A DNA stretch of 64,000 nucleotides from an uncultured Atopobium sp. (GTDB lineage: Bacteria; Actinomycetota; Coriobacteriia; Coriobacteriales; Atopobiaceae), in assembly GCA_937997345.1 (NCBI GenBank), contig CALKTD010000023.1, positions 39,269-103,268 on the forward strand, in the 5' to 3' direction. The position numbers and the translations under genes were made by a program. The notes beneath the pieces are model-generated. The model saw only the letters and a list, made by a program, of their open reading frames with translations, did not search any database and had not been told where the DNA came from. This document shows, one piece after another, positions 54,848 to 63,912 of this stretch; the first letter of the stretch is position 1, and every line of letters begins with the position of its first letter.

Positions 54848-55519
54848 ATGACAAAAATTCTAGTTGTAGAAGATGACCATCAGATTCAGCAGGAGTTGGT
54901 ACTGCTGCTGCAAAGAAACGGCTTTGAGGCTCAGGCGCTCACGTCTTTTGAGTCTGTACCTCAACAGATTATTGCCGCGCATCCAGACTTGGTTTTGCTT
55001 GACCTCAACCTTCCTGGCATTGACGGACAACAGATTTGTCGAGAAGTACGACAGCTCTCAAACGTTCCCATCATTGTAGTTACCAGCAGAAACACTGACC
55101 TTGATGAGCTTATGGTGCTCTCGTTAGGAGCAGACGATTTTATCGCCAAGCCGTACAATACCCAGATTTTGCTTATGCACATTACTTCGGTTTTGAGGCG
55201 TGCAAATAGCGATGTCACAACAGGAACAAAGCTTTCACATGCAGGTGTGACGCTTGATTCTTCTTCCTGCAAAGTTTCTGCAAATCAGAAGAGCGTCGAG
55301 CTGACCAAAAACGAACTCAGAATACTTTCACTTTTGATGCAAAATGCGGGAACGGTTGTTTCTCGCCAACGTATTCAAGAAGAACTGTGGCAGTCGGACG
55401 AGTTTGTTGATGACAATACATTGACGGTCAACATTAGCCACCTTAGAAATACTCTTGCAAGCATTGGCGTTGAGGATTTTGTTATGACACGCCGCGGGCT
55501 TGGTTACGTTATTGAGTAG
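54848..55519 (+). CDS. OmpR-family response regulator, BceR-like
   Basis: A 223-residue regulator. The receiver domain has the acidic pair near residues 9-10, the phosphorylated Asp52 in LLDLNLPGIDG, and switch residues in VVTSRN and AKPYN. The C-terminal winged helix (ELTKNELRILSLLMQNAGTVVSRQRI...NTLTVNISHLR) binds DNA. GGGAGG lies upstream of the ATG. The sensor kinase follows six bases later, and bceAB-type genes lie beyond an opposed gene. A candidate operator with two GTAAGG repeats is upstream of bceA. Confidence 0.92.
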   Translation: MTKILVVEDDHQIQQELVLLLQRNGFEAQALTSFESVPQQIIAAHPDLVLLDLNLPGIDGQQICREVRQLSNVPIIVVTSRNTDLDELMVLSLGADDFIAKPYNTQILLMHITSVLRRANSDVTTGTKLSHAGVTLDSSSCKVSANQKSVELTKNELRILSLLMQNAGTVVSRQRIQEELWQSDEFVDDNTLTVNISHLRNTLASIGVEDFVMTRRGLGYVIE

Positions 55520-55525
55520 GCTGCT

Positions 55526-56566
55526 ATGTCGTTTCTCAAGTATCTAAAAAATCGAACTATTTTCTTTCTTGCGCTTATAGCTAGCAGCACGTTAATTGGC
55601 TTTATGCTTAAAGGGGTTGGACTTAACGTGTTTGCTATTGCCTACTGTATTCTGGTTTTATGGGTAGTGGGAGTAGTCGCACTTCTAGCCGATTATTTTC
55701 ATCGTCGTTCGTTTTACCAGCAGCTTGCTGATAATTTAGCGGCAACTGATAAAGAAAGCTATCTGGTTCCTACCATGCTGGATACGCCTTCAACGCTGGA
55801 AGAACGGCTTTTTAAAGACGCGCTTTCAAGCATGTCAAAGTCTATGATGGATCAGCTTGCTGATGAGCATATGCGATCAAAGGAATATCGCGAGTACATT
55901 GAGATGTGGGTTCACGAGATTAAGACTCCCATTGCTGCAGCTCATTTGGTTGCTCAAAATAATCCATCGCTGCCTATGGATGACGTGCAAACACAGCTCA
56001 CTAAGATTGAATCGCTGGTAGAACAGGCGCTCTTTTATGCGCGAAGTGCATCTGTAGATCGAGATTTTTCTATCAGAGACGTCAATTTGCAGTCTATTGT
56101 CAAAGACGCCCTTAAAAACAACGCGCGTGTGTTCATTGACGCTGGCGTTTCTCCGCATTTTGATGACTTGGCTCACGTGGTAAAGGCTGATCCAAAGTGG
56201 CTTGAGTTTATTTTGCGACAGCTTCTGATTAACGCTGCAAAGTATTCAAATCCAGAGCTTGCACCTGGCGAGAAGAACGTTTGGATTTCTGCCTCTGTCT
56301 CAGAGCCACGTGAGGGAACAACTTCAACCACTCTTTTCATTAAAGATAATGGCATTGGTATTCCTGAGGAGGATCTTGCCCGTATTTTTGATAAGGGATT
56401 CACCGGTCAAAATGGACGCAAGTACGCCAAATCCACCGGTATGGGTCTCTACCTCTGCTATGAGCTCTGTAAAAAGATGGGCCTTAAGTTGGCTGTGAGC
56501 AGTACAGTTGGTAAAGGTTCAACCTTTTCTATTACGTTCAACCAGTCTTTTACTGACTTGCGATAA
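55526..56566 (+). CDS. Intramembrane-sensing histidine kinase, BceS-like
   Basis: A 346-residue kinase with two helices at about 11-28 and 34-57 joined by a very short outside loop, the mark of BceS-type kinases that sense through their partner ABC transporter. His130 in EMWVHEIKTPIAAAHL is the phosphorylation site. The ATPase domain has NAAKYSNPE, DNGIGI and GMGLYLC. It lies directly after the response regulator. It likely responds to peptide antibiotics with the downstream BceAB-type transporter. Confidence 0.92.
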   Translation: MSFLKYLKNRTIFFLALIASSTLIGFMLKGVGLNVFAIAYCILVLWVVGVVALLADYFHRRSFYQQLADNLAATDKESYLVPTMLDTPSTLEERLFKDALSSMSKSMMDQLADEHMRSKEYREYIEMWVHEIKTPIAAAHLVAQNNPSLPMDDVQTQLTKIESLVEQALFYARSASVDRDFSIRDVNLQSIVKDALKNNARVFIDAGVSPHFDDLAHVVKADPKWLEFILRQLLINAAKYSNPELAPGEKNVWISASVSEPREGTTSTTLFIKDNGIGIPEEDLARIFDKGFTGQNGRKYAKSTGMGLYLCYELCKKMGLKLAVSSTVGKGSTFSITFNQSFTDLR

Positions 56567-56575
56567 AGGCATAGC

Positions 56576-57571
56576 TTACAGCGTGAGCTCCCACAATTCA
56601 TCTGTTTGAGGATCGCTTCCTACTGGGAAGGTATGCTGACTAAAACGCTTGAATCTCCAATGTGAATAAAATGCCTTAGCAGGTTCATTGTGTTCCCAGA
56701 CACCCAGCCACACGCGCTTCTTACCCTTCTCTTTTGCTAAATCAAGGGCAAATTTCATGAGCTTTGATCCAAGGTGTAGGCCTTTGAAACGCGGAAGGAT
56801 ATACAGGCGTTCAATTTCAAGTGAGTCATCGCGCTGACCCTCGGTTTGCTCATAACGCGTATTGAGCTTCAGGTAACCAGCTACTTGACCTTCTACCTCA
56901 ATAAAATAGAAATATGAGTGTTTAGCAGCAAGCTCACGGGCAAGCTTTTCTGTGTTGTAAAGCGAGCCAATGCAACTTGCTAAATCATCTGCTGTATTTG
57001 AGTCAATAAAAGTGTCTACAAATGTCTCTACGCTAAGTTTTTGCAGTGCACGTAAATCAGTTGTTTCAAGCGGTCGGATTGAAACGTGCACGTCATCAAT
57101 ATTGATTGTGTTTCTCGTCTGACGATATGCATCAAGGTCAAAGGAGAGCACATGGTGAAGGACACCAAAGTAATCAAGCACCTTAGAAGATGCCTGCGTA
57201 AATCCAGCGCGCTCGTAGAAGGGCTGAGCTTTGAGTTGCGACTCAACTAACACCTTGGAAGCACTACTTTCTTGTGCCAGGTAATCAAGGGTATCGTGCA
57301 ACAGCTTTGAGCCAATGCCGGCACCTTTGTTGCTGACGCATACGCGCCCAATAAGAGGGGAGTTGTATGACTGTCCTGCATCAATGATACGTAAATATGC
57401 AGCTACCGAGTCAGTATCTTGATAAAAGACATGGGTAGAAACTTGATCAACGTTATCAAGATCGTTGTACATAATTTGCTGGTCAACAATAAACGTTTCT
57501 GCTCTTAGAGAAAGAATTTGATATAACTCTTTAGCGGTAAGCTGCCCAAATCTCTTAATTGTCAACTTCAT
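56576..57571 (-). CDS. Two-domain GNAT acetyltransferase
   Basis: A 331-residue protein built from two GNAT folds. Residues 1-150 resemble ElaA (LRAETFIVDQQIMYNDLDNVD, GAGIGSKLL). Residues ~165-331 form a second GNAT of the PaiA/spermidine-acetyltransferase style (ERLYILPRFKGLHLGSKLM, HWRFKRFSQHTF). The gene lies on the minus strand within the bce locus, converging on the kinase with a 9-base gap and diverging from bceA. Targets are unknown. GGAGAGG lies upstream. Confidence 0.85.
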   Translation of the reverse strand: MKLTIKRFGQLTAKELYQILSLRAETFIVDQQIMYNDLDNVDQVSTHVFYQDTDSVAAYLRIIDAGQSYNSPLIGRVCVSNKGAGIGSKLLHDTLDYLAQESSASKVLVESQLKAQPFYERAGFTQASSKVLDYFGVLHHVLSFDLDAYRQTRNTINIDDVHVSIRPLETTDLRALQKLSVETFVDTFIDSNTADDLASCIGSLYNTEKLARELAAKHSYFYFIEVEGQVAGYLKLNTRYEQTEGQRDDSLEIERLYILPRFKGLHLGSKLMKFALDLAKEKGKKRVWLGVWEHNEPAKAFYSHWRFKRFSQHTFPVGSDPQTDELWELTL

Positions 57572-57629
57572 GGCATGCCTCTCCTGTGTGTTTGATAGTG
57601 ATATTTTGACACATCAAAGTGAGAAAAGC

Positions 57630-57646
57630 GTAAGGTTTCCGTAAGG
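57630..57646 (+). promoter_or_regulatory. Direct repeat operator candidate before bceA
   Basis: GTAAGG-TTTCC-GTAAGG places two identical hexamers 11 bp apart, the 6-N5-6 layout of OmpR-family operators such as that of CiaR. It lies 79 bases before the bceA start and within the divergent promoter region shared with the GNAT gene. Binding by the response regulator at 54848 is an inference. Confidence 0.5.
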
Positions 57647-57724
57647 TCAATCGATGGCAATGTGAACGGTAGTGATGGAGTATATATCTCAAGATTTACT
57701 CGCTTCCCAATGAAAGGGCGTAAC

Positions 57725-58555
57725 ATGGCAGCTATTCAATCAGTTCCAACTCAGCCAACTGTTGTGGCTGGACAATCTTCAGCACTTACCCCTCACACTG
57801 TTTTGGTTTGTCAAAACCTCGAGAAGTACTATGGAACTCGCGGAAATATCACTAAGGCACTGGACGGCATTAATCTTTCTGTAGCTCGGGGTGAGTTCAT
57901 TGCCATCATGGGTCCTTCTGGTTCTGGTAAAACCACGCTTTTGAACTGCATCTCTACCATTGATCAGGCATCCGCAGGCCACATCTTTATTGATGACCAA
58001 GAGCTTTCCAGTCTGCGCGGCTCTGAGCTTTCTGCCTTTAGACGTGACCGCTTGGGCTTTATTTTCCAGGACGCCAACTTGCTTGATAGCCTTACTGCTC
58101 GCGAGAATATCGCGCTCTCACTAACCATTGGTCACGTCCGCGCTCAGGAAGTTTTGGAGCGCGTAGAAAACGTTGCCAAGCTGCTCCAGATTACTGAGGT
58201 GCTGGACAAGTTCCCTTACGAGATGTCCGGCGGCCAACGTCAGCGCGTTGCCGCAGCTCGAGCAATTGTTACCAACCCTTCGTTGGTCCTGGCGGATGAG
58301 CCTACTGGCGCTCTGGATTCAAAGAACGCTCGTACACTTCTGGAGAGCCTTGAGAACCTCAACCGTAATGGCGCAACTATTGCCATGGTCACTCACGATT
58401 CATATGCAGCTTCTTACGCTCATCGCGTTATTTTCATTAAAGATGGTCGCATCTTTAATGAGATAGTTCGTGGCGAGAAATCCCGTAAGCAGTTCTTTGA
58501 CCAGATCATGGATGTTGTTTCATTCCTGGGAGGAGAGGGTGCTGATGTACAGTAA
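57725..58555 (+). CDS. ABC transporter ATPase, BceA-like
   Basis: A 276-residue ATPase with Walker A GPSGSGKT, signature MSGGQRQR, Walker [13 protein letters not shown] and switch His VTHDSY. A ~30-residue Ser/Pro/Thr/Gln-rich N-terminal extension precedes the conserved fold. ATG 57725 follows AAAGGGCG; an in-frame start at 57662 is less likely. The permease overlaps its end by 11 bases. With the BceRS pair upstream it should form a peptide-antibiotic detoxification and sensing unit. Confidence 0.92.
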   Translation: MAAIQSVPTQPTVVAGQSSALTPHTVLVCQNLEKYYGTRGNITKALDGINLSVARGEFIAIMGPSGSGKTTLLNCISTIDQASAGHIFIDDQELSSLRGSELSAFRRDRLGFIFQDANLLDSLTARENIALSLTIGHVRAQEVLERVENVAKLLQITEVLDKFPYEMSGGQRQRVAAARAIVTNPSLVLADEPTGALDSKNARTLLESLENLNRNGATIAMVTHDSYAASYAHRVIFIKDGRIFNEIVRGEKSRKQFFDQIMDVVSFLGGEGADVQ

Positions 58556-60650
58556 AATCGCGCTTGGTAACGTCAAGAAATCACTGCGCGATTTCAGCAT
58601 TTACTTTCTGACATTGGCAGTAGGCGTTGCGCTGTTTTATTCCTTCAATTCAATTACTCAGCAATCCATGGTGTTGGATCTTTCTGAAGACCAGAGAAAG
58701 ATTGTTCAACTCTTAAGTAATACCATTTCTGGAGTAAGCGTTTTTCTTGCCGTTATTATGGGATTTCTTGTTGTCTATGCTAATCAGTTCCTGATTCGTC
58801 GTAGAAAAAAAGAGTTTGGCATGTATCAGATACTGGGCATGACCAAGAGAAATGTCTCTAAGATTATGAGTATTGAGACACTGCTTGTTGGTTTTCTCGC
58901 CCTGGTAGTTGGACTTGTTGCAGGTATCTTTATCTCTCAATTTATGATGTTTGCAACGGCCCACATGTTCAATACGACTCTTGATTCGTTCAAATTTGTC
59001 TTCTCACAAACTGCGTTGATTCAAACGATTATTTATTTTGTAGTCATGTTTGTGGTTGCGCTGATTTTTAACGTCACCACGGTGTCTCGCTATAAGCTTA
59101 TTGATCTTCTTAACGCAGACAAAGTAACTCAGACTGTCAAGGTAAGAAACCTTACCGTCTCAGTACTGCTGTTCTTGGCCTCTCTTGGAATCATTGCCTA
59201 TTCCTATATCTTGCTTCAGCATAATGGTTTAAAAGAGATAAATGACGAGTTTGTCATGGCCACGGCTTTAGTCTCTGTGGGTACAGCACTCTTCTTCTTC
59301 TCAATTTCTGGCTTTTTGCTCAAGTTTATGCAGTCTCAGAAAGGCTTCTACTACAAGGGCCTTCACTCGTTTATCCTGCGCCAGTTTAACGCTCGTGTTA
59401 ATACTGCTTGGGTTTCTATCTCTCTAGTCTGCGCTATGATCTTTGTGGCAGTCTGCGGACTTGGTACGGGTTTCTCGCTTGTTGACTCTATAAACTCTAG
59501 CTTTTCTAAAATCAAAACGTACGATGTTTCTGTAGCAATCAATCCAGGCTCAGAGCGCAGTTATACCCCTGGTCCAGCGGACTCATATGACTACCTCTCT
59601 GTAGTGCAGAAGCTAGATCCAGAGTGGAATAAAACTATCAAAAACGCCTTCCAGGTAGATACATACTATGCTCAAGATGATCCAACTACACCAAGTTTCA
59701 CGTATAGCTCTATTGATGCTGTTACAGGCAAGCGTTTCGGTGATTACGTTACCGGTTATAGCGGCCAGTATGATCTCGCACAAAGTAATGTGACTCTGAT
59801 GCGAGCCTCTCAGTACAACAAGCTGCGTGTTGCATCTGGTCTTGAGCCTGTTGACTTTGGTACTGACGGTTATATGGTTTGGACGCTTGATACTAATCTC
59901 ACAAAATACTGGCAGGATTCTCTTGCGAATAATTCTGAGCTTACCATTCAAGGTCACAAGCTCCATCCTGTTGGTGGAACATTGGATATTGCGCAAACAC
60001 AAGGTGGCCCTCATCTTATGCCTGTATTTGGAATTGTGGTTGTTGCTGATCAAAGTTTCCCTTCAAGCACCGTTTTGACCAACTCGTATATCTTAGGCAA
60101 CTACCAAACTCCAGGTGATGCTACTGAAGCACAGTTCCAGGGCCAAATTAAGCAGTACTTAGGCGATGGCGGTGTAAGGGGAAACGACTCCGATCCGTTT
60201 TCTTTAATGTTTGTTGTTACTACTTCTCAATATATTCAAGGTACTGCTGGACTCTCTGGTATCGTGACATATTTGGCGCTGTACATTGGCTTGGTACTTT
60301 TTATTGCTTGTGCAGCTATCCTGGCACTTCAGCAACTCTCCGAAGCATCGGATAACGCTCGCGCCTATCAAGTTCTTGCAGAACTTGGTGCCGAGAAGGG
60401 CCTTGAAAGTCGTGCGCTCTTTGTTCAGATTGGCGTGTACTTCCTGTTCCCACTGCTTATGGCAGCTGCGCACGCAACATGCGCAATGTCTATTATGGTT
60501 TCTGTCATCAAGTCGATTGGCAACTTTGATGTAGCTAACAGCATTGGTGGAGTAGTTGCAGTAGTTGCTGCTTTGTATGGTGGATACTTCCTGGTTACCT
60601 ATTTTGCTGCACGTTCAATTATCTTCAGGGGTGCAAAGAGGATGCAGTAA
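58545..60650 (+). CDS. BceB-type ABC permease
   Basis: A 701-residue permease with about ten helices. FtsX-type regions flank a large extracellular domain of about 210 residues (from SINSSFSKIKTYDVS to QYIQGTAGLSG), the sensor and substrate-binding part in BceAB transporters. The segment RRRKKEFGMYQILGMTKRNV is the coupling helix typical of the group. ATG 58545 has GGAGGAGAGGG upstream; reading into an earlier start would place it inside the ATPase gene. It ends in a terminator. Confidence 0.9.
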   Translation: MYSKIALGNVKKSLRDFSIYFLTLAVGVALFYSFNSITQQSMVLDLSEDQRKIVQLLSNTISGVSVFLAVIMGFLVVYANQFLIRRRKKEFGMYQILGMTKRNVSKIMSIETLLVGFLALVVGLVAGIFISQFMMFATAHMFNTTLDSFKFVFSQTALIQTIIYFVVMFVVALIFNVTTVSRYKLIDLLNADKVTQTVKVRNLTVSVLLFLASLGIIAYSYILLQHNGLKEINDEFVMATALVSVGTALFFFSISGFLLKFMQSQKGFYYKGLHSFILRQFNARVNTAWVSISLVCAMIFVAVCGLGTGFSLVDSINSSFSKIKTYDVSVAINPGSERSYTPGPADSYDYLSVVQKLDPEWNKTIKNAFQVDTYYAQDDPTTPSFTYSSIDAVTGKRFGDYVTGYSGQYDLAQSNVTLMRASQYNKLRVASGLEPVDFGTDGYMVWTLDTNLTKYWQDSLANNSELTIQGHKLHPVGGTLDIAQTQGGPHLMPVFGIVVVADQSFPSSTVLTNSYILGNYQTPGDATEAQFQGQIKQYLGDGGVRGNDSDPFSLMFVVTTSQYIQGTAGLSGIVTYLALYIGLVLFIACAAILALQQLSEASDNARAYQVLAELGAEKGLESRALFVQIGVYFLFPLLMAAAHATCAMSIMVSVIKSIGNFDVANSIGGVVAVVAALYGGYFLVTYFAARSIIFRGAKRMQ

Positions 60651-60675
60651 ATTGCACTTTCGTGTTGTAAATTCG

Positions 60676-60723
60676 TGAAAGAAGGACGGATGTTTCTCTG
60701 TGGAGCATTCGTCCTTCTCTCTT
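60676..60723 (+). terminator. Intrinsic terminator after bceB
   Basis: A 12-bp stem GAAGGACGGATG / CATTCGTCCTTC with one G-T wobble and a 13-base loop, then TCTCTT. The tail is only partly T-rich. Confidence 0.7.
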
Positions 60724-60785
60724 AGGTAAAATAGAAATGTTATGTCAGATGATATCTGTGCAGAGTACATACTCAAGGAGGCATC

Positions 60786-61349
60786 ATGGGTCTTTGGTCA
60801 AAGGTTAAAAATGTGTTTGTTCCTTCTAACGGAACAGAGCAGCCTCAGAAGGCTACATTTGCTACCAGGGAAGACACTATTTATGCGCCAGTTTCTGGCG
60901 TCCTGGTAAGCGTACAAGAGGTTCACGATGAGGTTATCTCAAGCGGTCTCTTTGGCCAGGGCTATGGTATTTTGCCTGTTGGTCTTGACTGCGTGTATGC
61001 TCCTTGCAATGCTCGCGTTACCGCAACTAACGTAACCAATCACTCAATTGGCCTTACTACTGATACTGGTATTGAGATTCTGATTCACATTGGTGTTGGT
61101 ACCATCGAGATGAACGGTAAGGGTTTTACCCGTTACGTTCATGCCAACGATGAGGTCAAGGCCGGTACTCCACTGATTTCATTTGATGCTGCTGCTATTG
61201 AAGAAGCAGGATATGAGAACGTTGTAGTTGTTACCGTTGTTAATGCAGACCAGTATGAGCGCATTGACCTCATTGGTGAGTCTGGAACACTGATTGGTGG
61301 TCGTCCACTGGTTAAGATTGGCGATCCTCTGATGTGCGTCAAACACTAG
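60786..61349 (+). CDS. Stand-alone PTS EIIA, glucose type
   Basis: A 187-residue EIIA-glc protein. The active His101 is in ILIHIGVGTIEMNGKGF, and His86 (TNHSIGL) is the second conserved His. It relays phosphate from HPr to a glucose-type EIIB and can regulate other transporters. No EIICB is adjacent. AAGGAGG precedes the ATG. The TAG stop runs directly into a GGGTTTCTCGCC copy with the same 16 bases as at the other EIIA gene. Confidence 0.93.
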   Translation: MGLWSKVKNVFVPSNGTEQPQKATFATREDTIYAPVSGVLVSVQEVHDEVISSGLFGQGYGILPVGLDCVYAPCNARVTATNVTNHSIGLTTDTGIEILIHIGVGTIEMNGKGFTRYVHANDEVKAGTPLISFDAAAIEEAGYENVVVVTVVNADQYERIDLIGESGTLIGGRPLVKIGDPLMCVKH

Positions 61350-61360
61350 GGTTTCTCGCC
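61349..61360 (+). repeat. GGGTTTCTCGCC word, copy 5
   Basis: Exact 12-mer sharing its first G with the stop codon of the glucose-type EIIA gene, in the 42-bp gap before the next gene. Confidence 0.92.
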
Positions 61361-61391
61361 AGCTAAACATCTGCAATAAACGAGGTTTTTC

Positions 61392-62453
61392 ATGCTTAGA
61401 GTTACTAAGGCAATTCTTCACGTCTTTGATTTTGAGACGGGAACTAAATACTTCTCTCAATCTACCTTGGATTTAGAGGACCGTCAGACAAAGTCATATG
61501 TGCAGCGTAGACTGCGTAAAATTACGGCAAACCCAGAGTCTAGACATGGAGAGTTTGCTCCTACCAGTAATTTTGCTGGCGGTCTTCAGGAGTATGCTCA
61601 CGGAGACGTTGAGTTTGTAGAGTTTTCTCACCAGATTGCTCAGTGGTTTTGGGAAGAGCTTCGTCGTGCAGATGATGTTGAGCAGTGCGATCTTCTTGTA
61701 GCGGACTACATTGATACCGACGCAGGTCAGACACTTGCCAGTGCTGCTGCAGATGATGAGGATGCTCAGGCTGAGGCATTTGAGGGTGAGGGAAGACGTC
61801 TTTTTGCCATTGTGCTTCTCCCACGTAAGCAGGTCTTTATCCACGATGTGAACGGATCGGCAAACGAGATTTTGTGCCAAGATGCAACGCTGCCTTCTCC
61901 TACGCAAAAAGTTGATTCATATGCAGTCATTGACCTGAATACAGGCGCCATTGACTTCCACGATCATGACCGCTCTGTAGCAGGAGAGGGAAAGTTCATC
62001 ATCCCAGAGCTCTTCCTTGAGTGCACATCAGAGGCGTCAAGCCATGAGGTAATTGGTGAGGTAACCGTTATTGTTCAAGACCTGGCTGAAGAGTATGGAC
62101 TTGAGCCTGCTGTTGAGGTGTCTCGTGCTAAGGCTGCCGTTGCAGAAGCAGCAGAGGTAGAAGAGGTAGTAGACCCTATTAAGGTTGGTAAGCGTATCTT
62201 TGAGGAGCGTCCTGAGATTCAGGAAAAGTACGAGGCTCAGGTGGCAAGTAGAGAGCTCCCCGAAGAAGTTCCTGTTAAACGCGGTGTTGCTAACAGAATT
62301 GCAAAGAATCATAAAATCCGAACCGATACGGGAATTGAGATTTCATTCCCTTCAAACCTAACAGAACGTCCAGGTTACCTAGAATTTTCTCACGAGTCTG
62401 ATGGCAGGATTACCATTTCAATAAAAAATGTTGCACATATTGAAAATCGCTAA
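61392..62453 (+). CDS. Nucleoid-associated protein, YejK/NdpA family
   Basis: A 353-residue protein matching the 37-kDa nucleoid-associated family: VTKAILHVFDFETGTKYFSQSTLDLED at the start, followed by VQRRLRKI and the LLVADYIDTDAG segment. The family binds DNA or nucleoid in gammaproteobacteria; its role in Gram-positive bacteria is unclear. A Glu/Ala-rich linker (AAVAEAAEVEEVVD) separates the domain from a basic C-terminal part. GAGG precedes the ATG. The match is by motif pattern. Confidence 0.8.
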   Translation: MLRVTKAILHVFDFETGTKYFSQSTLDLEDRQTKSYVQRRLRKITANPESRHGEFAPTSNFAGGLQEYAHGDVEFVEFSHQIAQWFWEELRRADDVEQCDLLVADYIDTDAGQTLASAAADDEDAQAEAFEGEGRRLFAIVLLPRKQVFIHDVNGSANEILCQDATLPSPTQKVDSYAVIDLNTGAIDFHDHDRSVAGEGKFIIPELFLECTSEASSHEVIGEVTVIVQDLAEEYGLEPAVEVSRAKAAVAEAAEVEEVVDPIKVGKRIFEERPEIQEKYEAQVASRELPEEVPVKRGVANRIAKNHKIRTDTGIEISFPSNLTERPGYLEFSHESDGRITISIKNVAHIENR

Positions 62454-62483
62454 ATCCTATCTCTGACCTCACAATTTAGAGCC

Positions 62484-62516
62484 AAAACTCCCCGAAATTT
62501 GTTTCGGGGAGTTTGT
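62484..62516 (+). terminator. Intrinsic terminator after nucleoid protein gene
   Basis: A 13-bp perfect stem AAACTCCCCGAAA / TTTCGGGGAGTTT with a 4-base loop. Only a short T-rich tail (GTAAAT) follows. Confidence 0.82.
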
Positions 62517-62531
62517 AAATTACGTATCTTT

Positions 62532-62561
62532 TTGAATATCATCGTGTATCTCGGGTAGAAT
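62532..62561 (+). promoter_or_regulatory. Promoter candidate for wall hydrolase gene
   Basis: TTGAAT at 62532-62537 and TAGAAT at 62556-62561 are spaced by 18 bases, a sigma-70 type arrangement (4/6 and 5/6 matches). It lies between the terminator and the gene start at 62610. Confidence 0.5.
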
Positions 62562-62609
62562 AGTCTCTCAAAGGTCACACCGTACTACTAAACGTTCTAG
62601 GAGACCCTT

Positions 62610-63851
62610 ATGAGTTTAAAGAAACAGCAAAGCACAACCATTGAGGAGCAGAGCGCTGCTCTTTTCAATCGTCGTGATGCTCTTAAGATTTTTGCCGGCA
62701 TGGGTATTGCTGCCGCTGCCGTTACTGCATCTCTGATCAATACCCGTCCTGCTTTTGGTGTTACCCAGGCTCAGGTTGATGCTGCTCGTAGCGATTACGA
62801 TGCTGCTCAGAAGCTGCTTGATGAGATTTCTAATGAGGTCTCTAGCATGCAGGCAAGCCTCAATGACACTAACTCTCAGATTGGCGCTATTTCTGATCAG
62901 ATTGCAGATAAGCAGAATCAGATTGACGCTAAGCAGAAAGAGATTTCTGAGAAAGAAACTCAGATTGCCGAGAAGAGAAAAGCACTTGGCGCACGTATGT
63001 CCAGCAACTATAAGGCTGGTCCAGCTGGCGCTCTAGAGATGATTCTTTCTTCCGCAAGCTTTGAGGAGCTCACCTCTAATATTTACTACCTTGATAAGAT
63101 TTCTGAGTCCGATCAGAAGATGATTGAGGAAGTTAAGAACTTGAAGGCTGCCCTTGAGTCAGATAAGGCTGCTCTTCAGTCCGAGAAAACTGAGCTTGAG
63201 AATAAGAAGACTGAACTTGAAAATCTTCGTACTTCTCAGGAGTCCCAGCTCAATGAGATTTCTGCTCGTCAGGCAGATGCTGCAAACGTTGTTTCTAATC
63301 TTGATGACAATGTTAAAGAGCTTATTGCTCAGCGTGATTCTGAGCTTCTTGCTGCCCAGCAGGAGGCAGAGCGTGTTGCCGCTCAACGTGCTGCTTCGTC
63401 AAGCAATAGTGGTGGCGGTAGCAGCTATTCTGGCGGTGGCGGTGGAGGAGGAACCTCTTCTGCTGGCTCTGGCTCTGCTGCTGCAGTTGTCAATGCTGCA
63501 GGTTATACCGGATCTACGGGCGCAGGTTTTTGTGCTGCTTGGGTTTCTAATGTCTTCTCAAACGCAGGCGTTGGTACCTTCTATGGCAATGCATGTGATA
63601 TGTATTACTCCTGGTGTTACTCTACAGACCAGAGCGCTATTGAGCCTGGCATGATTATTGCTGTTCCTACCCTTGGTGGCTCTGCTGCAGCTTTGATTTA
63701 CGGTCACGTTGGTATCTACATTGGTGGCGGCATGGTCAGACATTGCCTCTCTGGTGTTGTAAGAAGCCAGAGTTTAAGCTCTTGGATTTCTCAACTTGGT
63801 GCTTTGAGCACTCCAAGGTGGGGCTGGCTTGGTGGCGTTGTTCTGAGCTAA
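62610..63851 (+). CDS. Tat-exported PcsB-like cell-wall hydrolase
   Basis: A 413-residue secreted protein. A twin-arginine signal NRRDALKIF (RR at 21-22) is followed by a hydrophobic stretch and a likely cleavage site after RPAFG (~50). Residues ~51-265 form a coiled coil as in PcsB/RipC-type hydrolases (QIADKQNQIDAKQKEISEKE). A Gly/Ser-rich linker follows, then a catalytic domain with Cys308 in AGFCAAWVSNVF and His366 in YGHVGIYIGGG, a NlpC/P60 or CHAP-like cysteine peptidase. It should cleave peptidoglycan at division. Coiled-coil hydrolases of this kind are often activated by FtsEX. Tat export of a PcsB-like enzyme is unusual. Confidence 0.88.
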   Translation: MSLKKQQSTTIEEQSAALFNRRDALKIFAGMGIAAAAVTASLINTRPAFGVTQAQVDAARSDYDAAQKLLDEISNEVSSMQASLNDTNSQIGAISDQIADKQNQIDAKQKEISEKETQIAEKRKALGARMSSNYKAGPAGALEMILSSASFEELTSNIYYLDKISESDQKMIEEVKNLKAALESDKAALQSEKTELENKKTELENLRTSQESQLNEISARQADAANVVSNLDDNVKELIAQRDSELLAAQQEAERVAAQRAASSSNSGGGSSYSGGGGGGGTSSAGSGSAAAVVNAAGYTGSTGAGFCAAWVSNVFSNAGVGTFYGNACDMYYSWCYSTDQSAIEPGMIIAVPTLGGSAAALIYGHVGIYIGGGMVRHCLSGVVRSQSLSSWISQLGALSTPRWGWLGGVVLS

Positions 63852-63878
63852 GGCTTTGCCTGTAATAGCTTGTTATGT

Positions 63879-63912
63879 AAAAGAGCTTGGCTATATATAG
63901 CCAAGCTCTTTT
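63879..63912 (+). terminator. Intrinsic terminator after wall hydrolase gene
   Basis: A perfect 34-base palindrome, AAAAGAGCTTGGCTATA and its exact complement, followed by GTTG. It can act on both strands. Confidence 0.9.
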
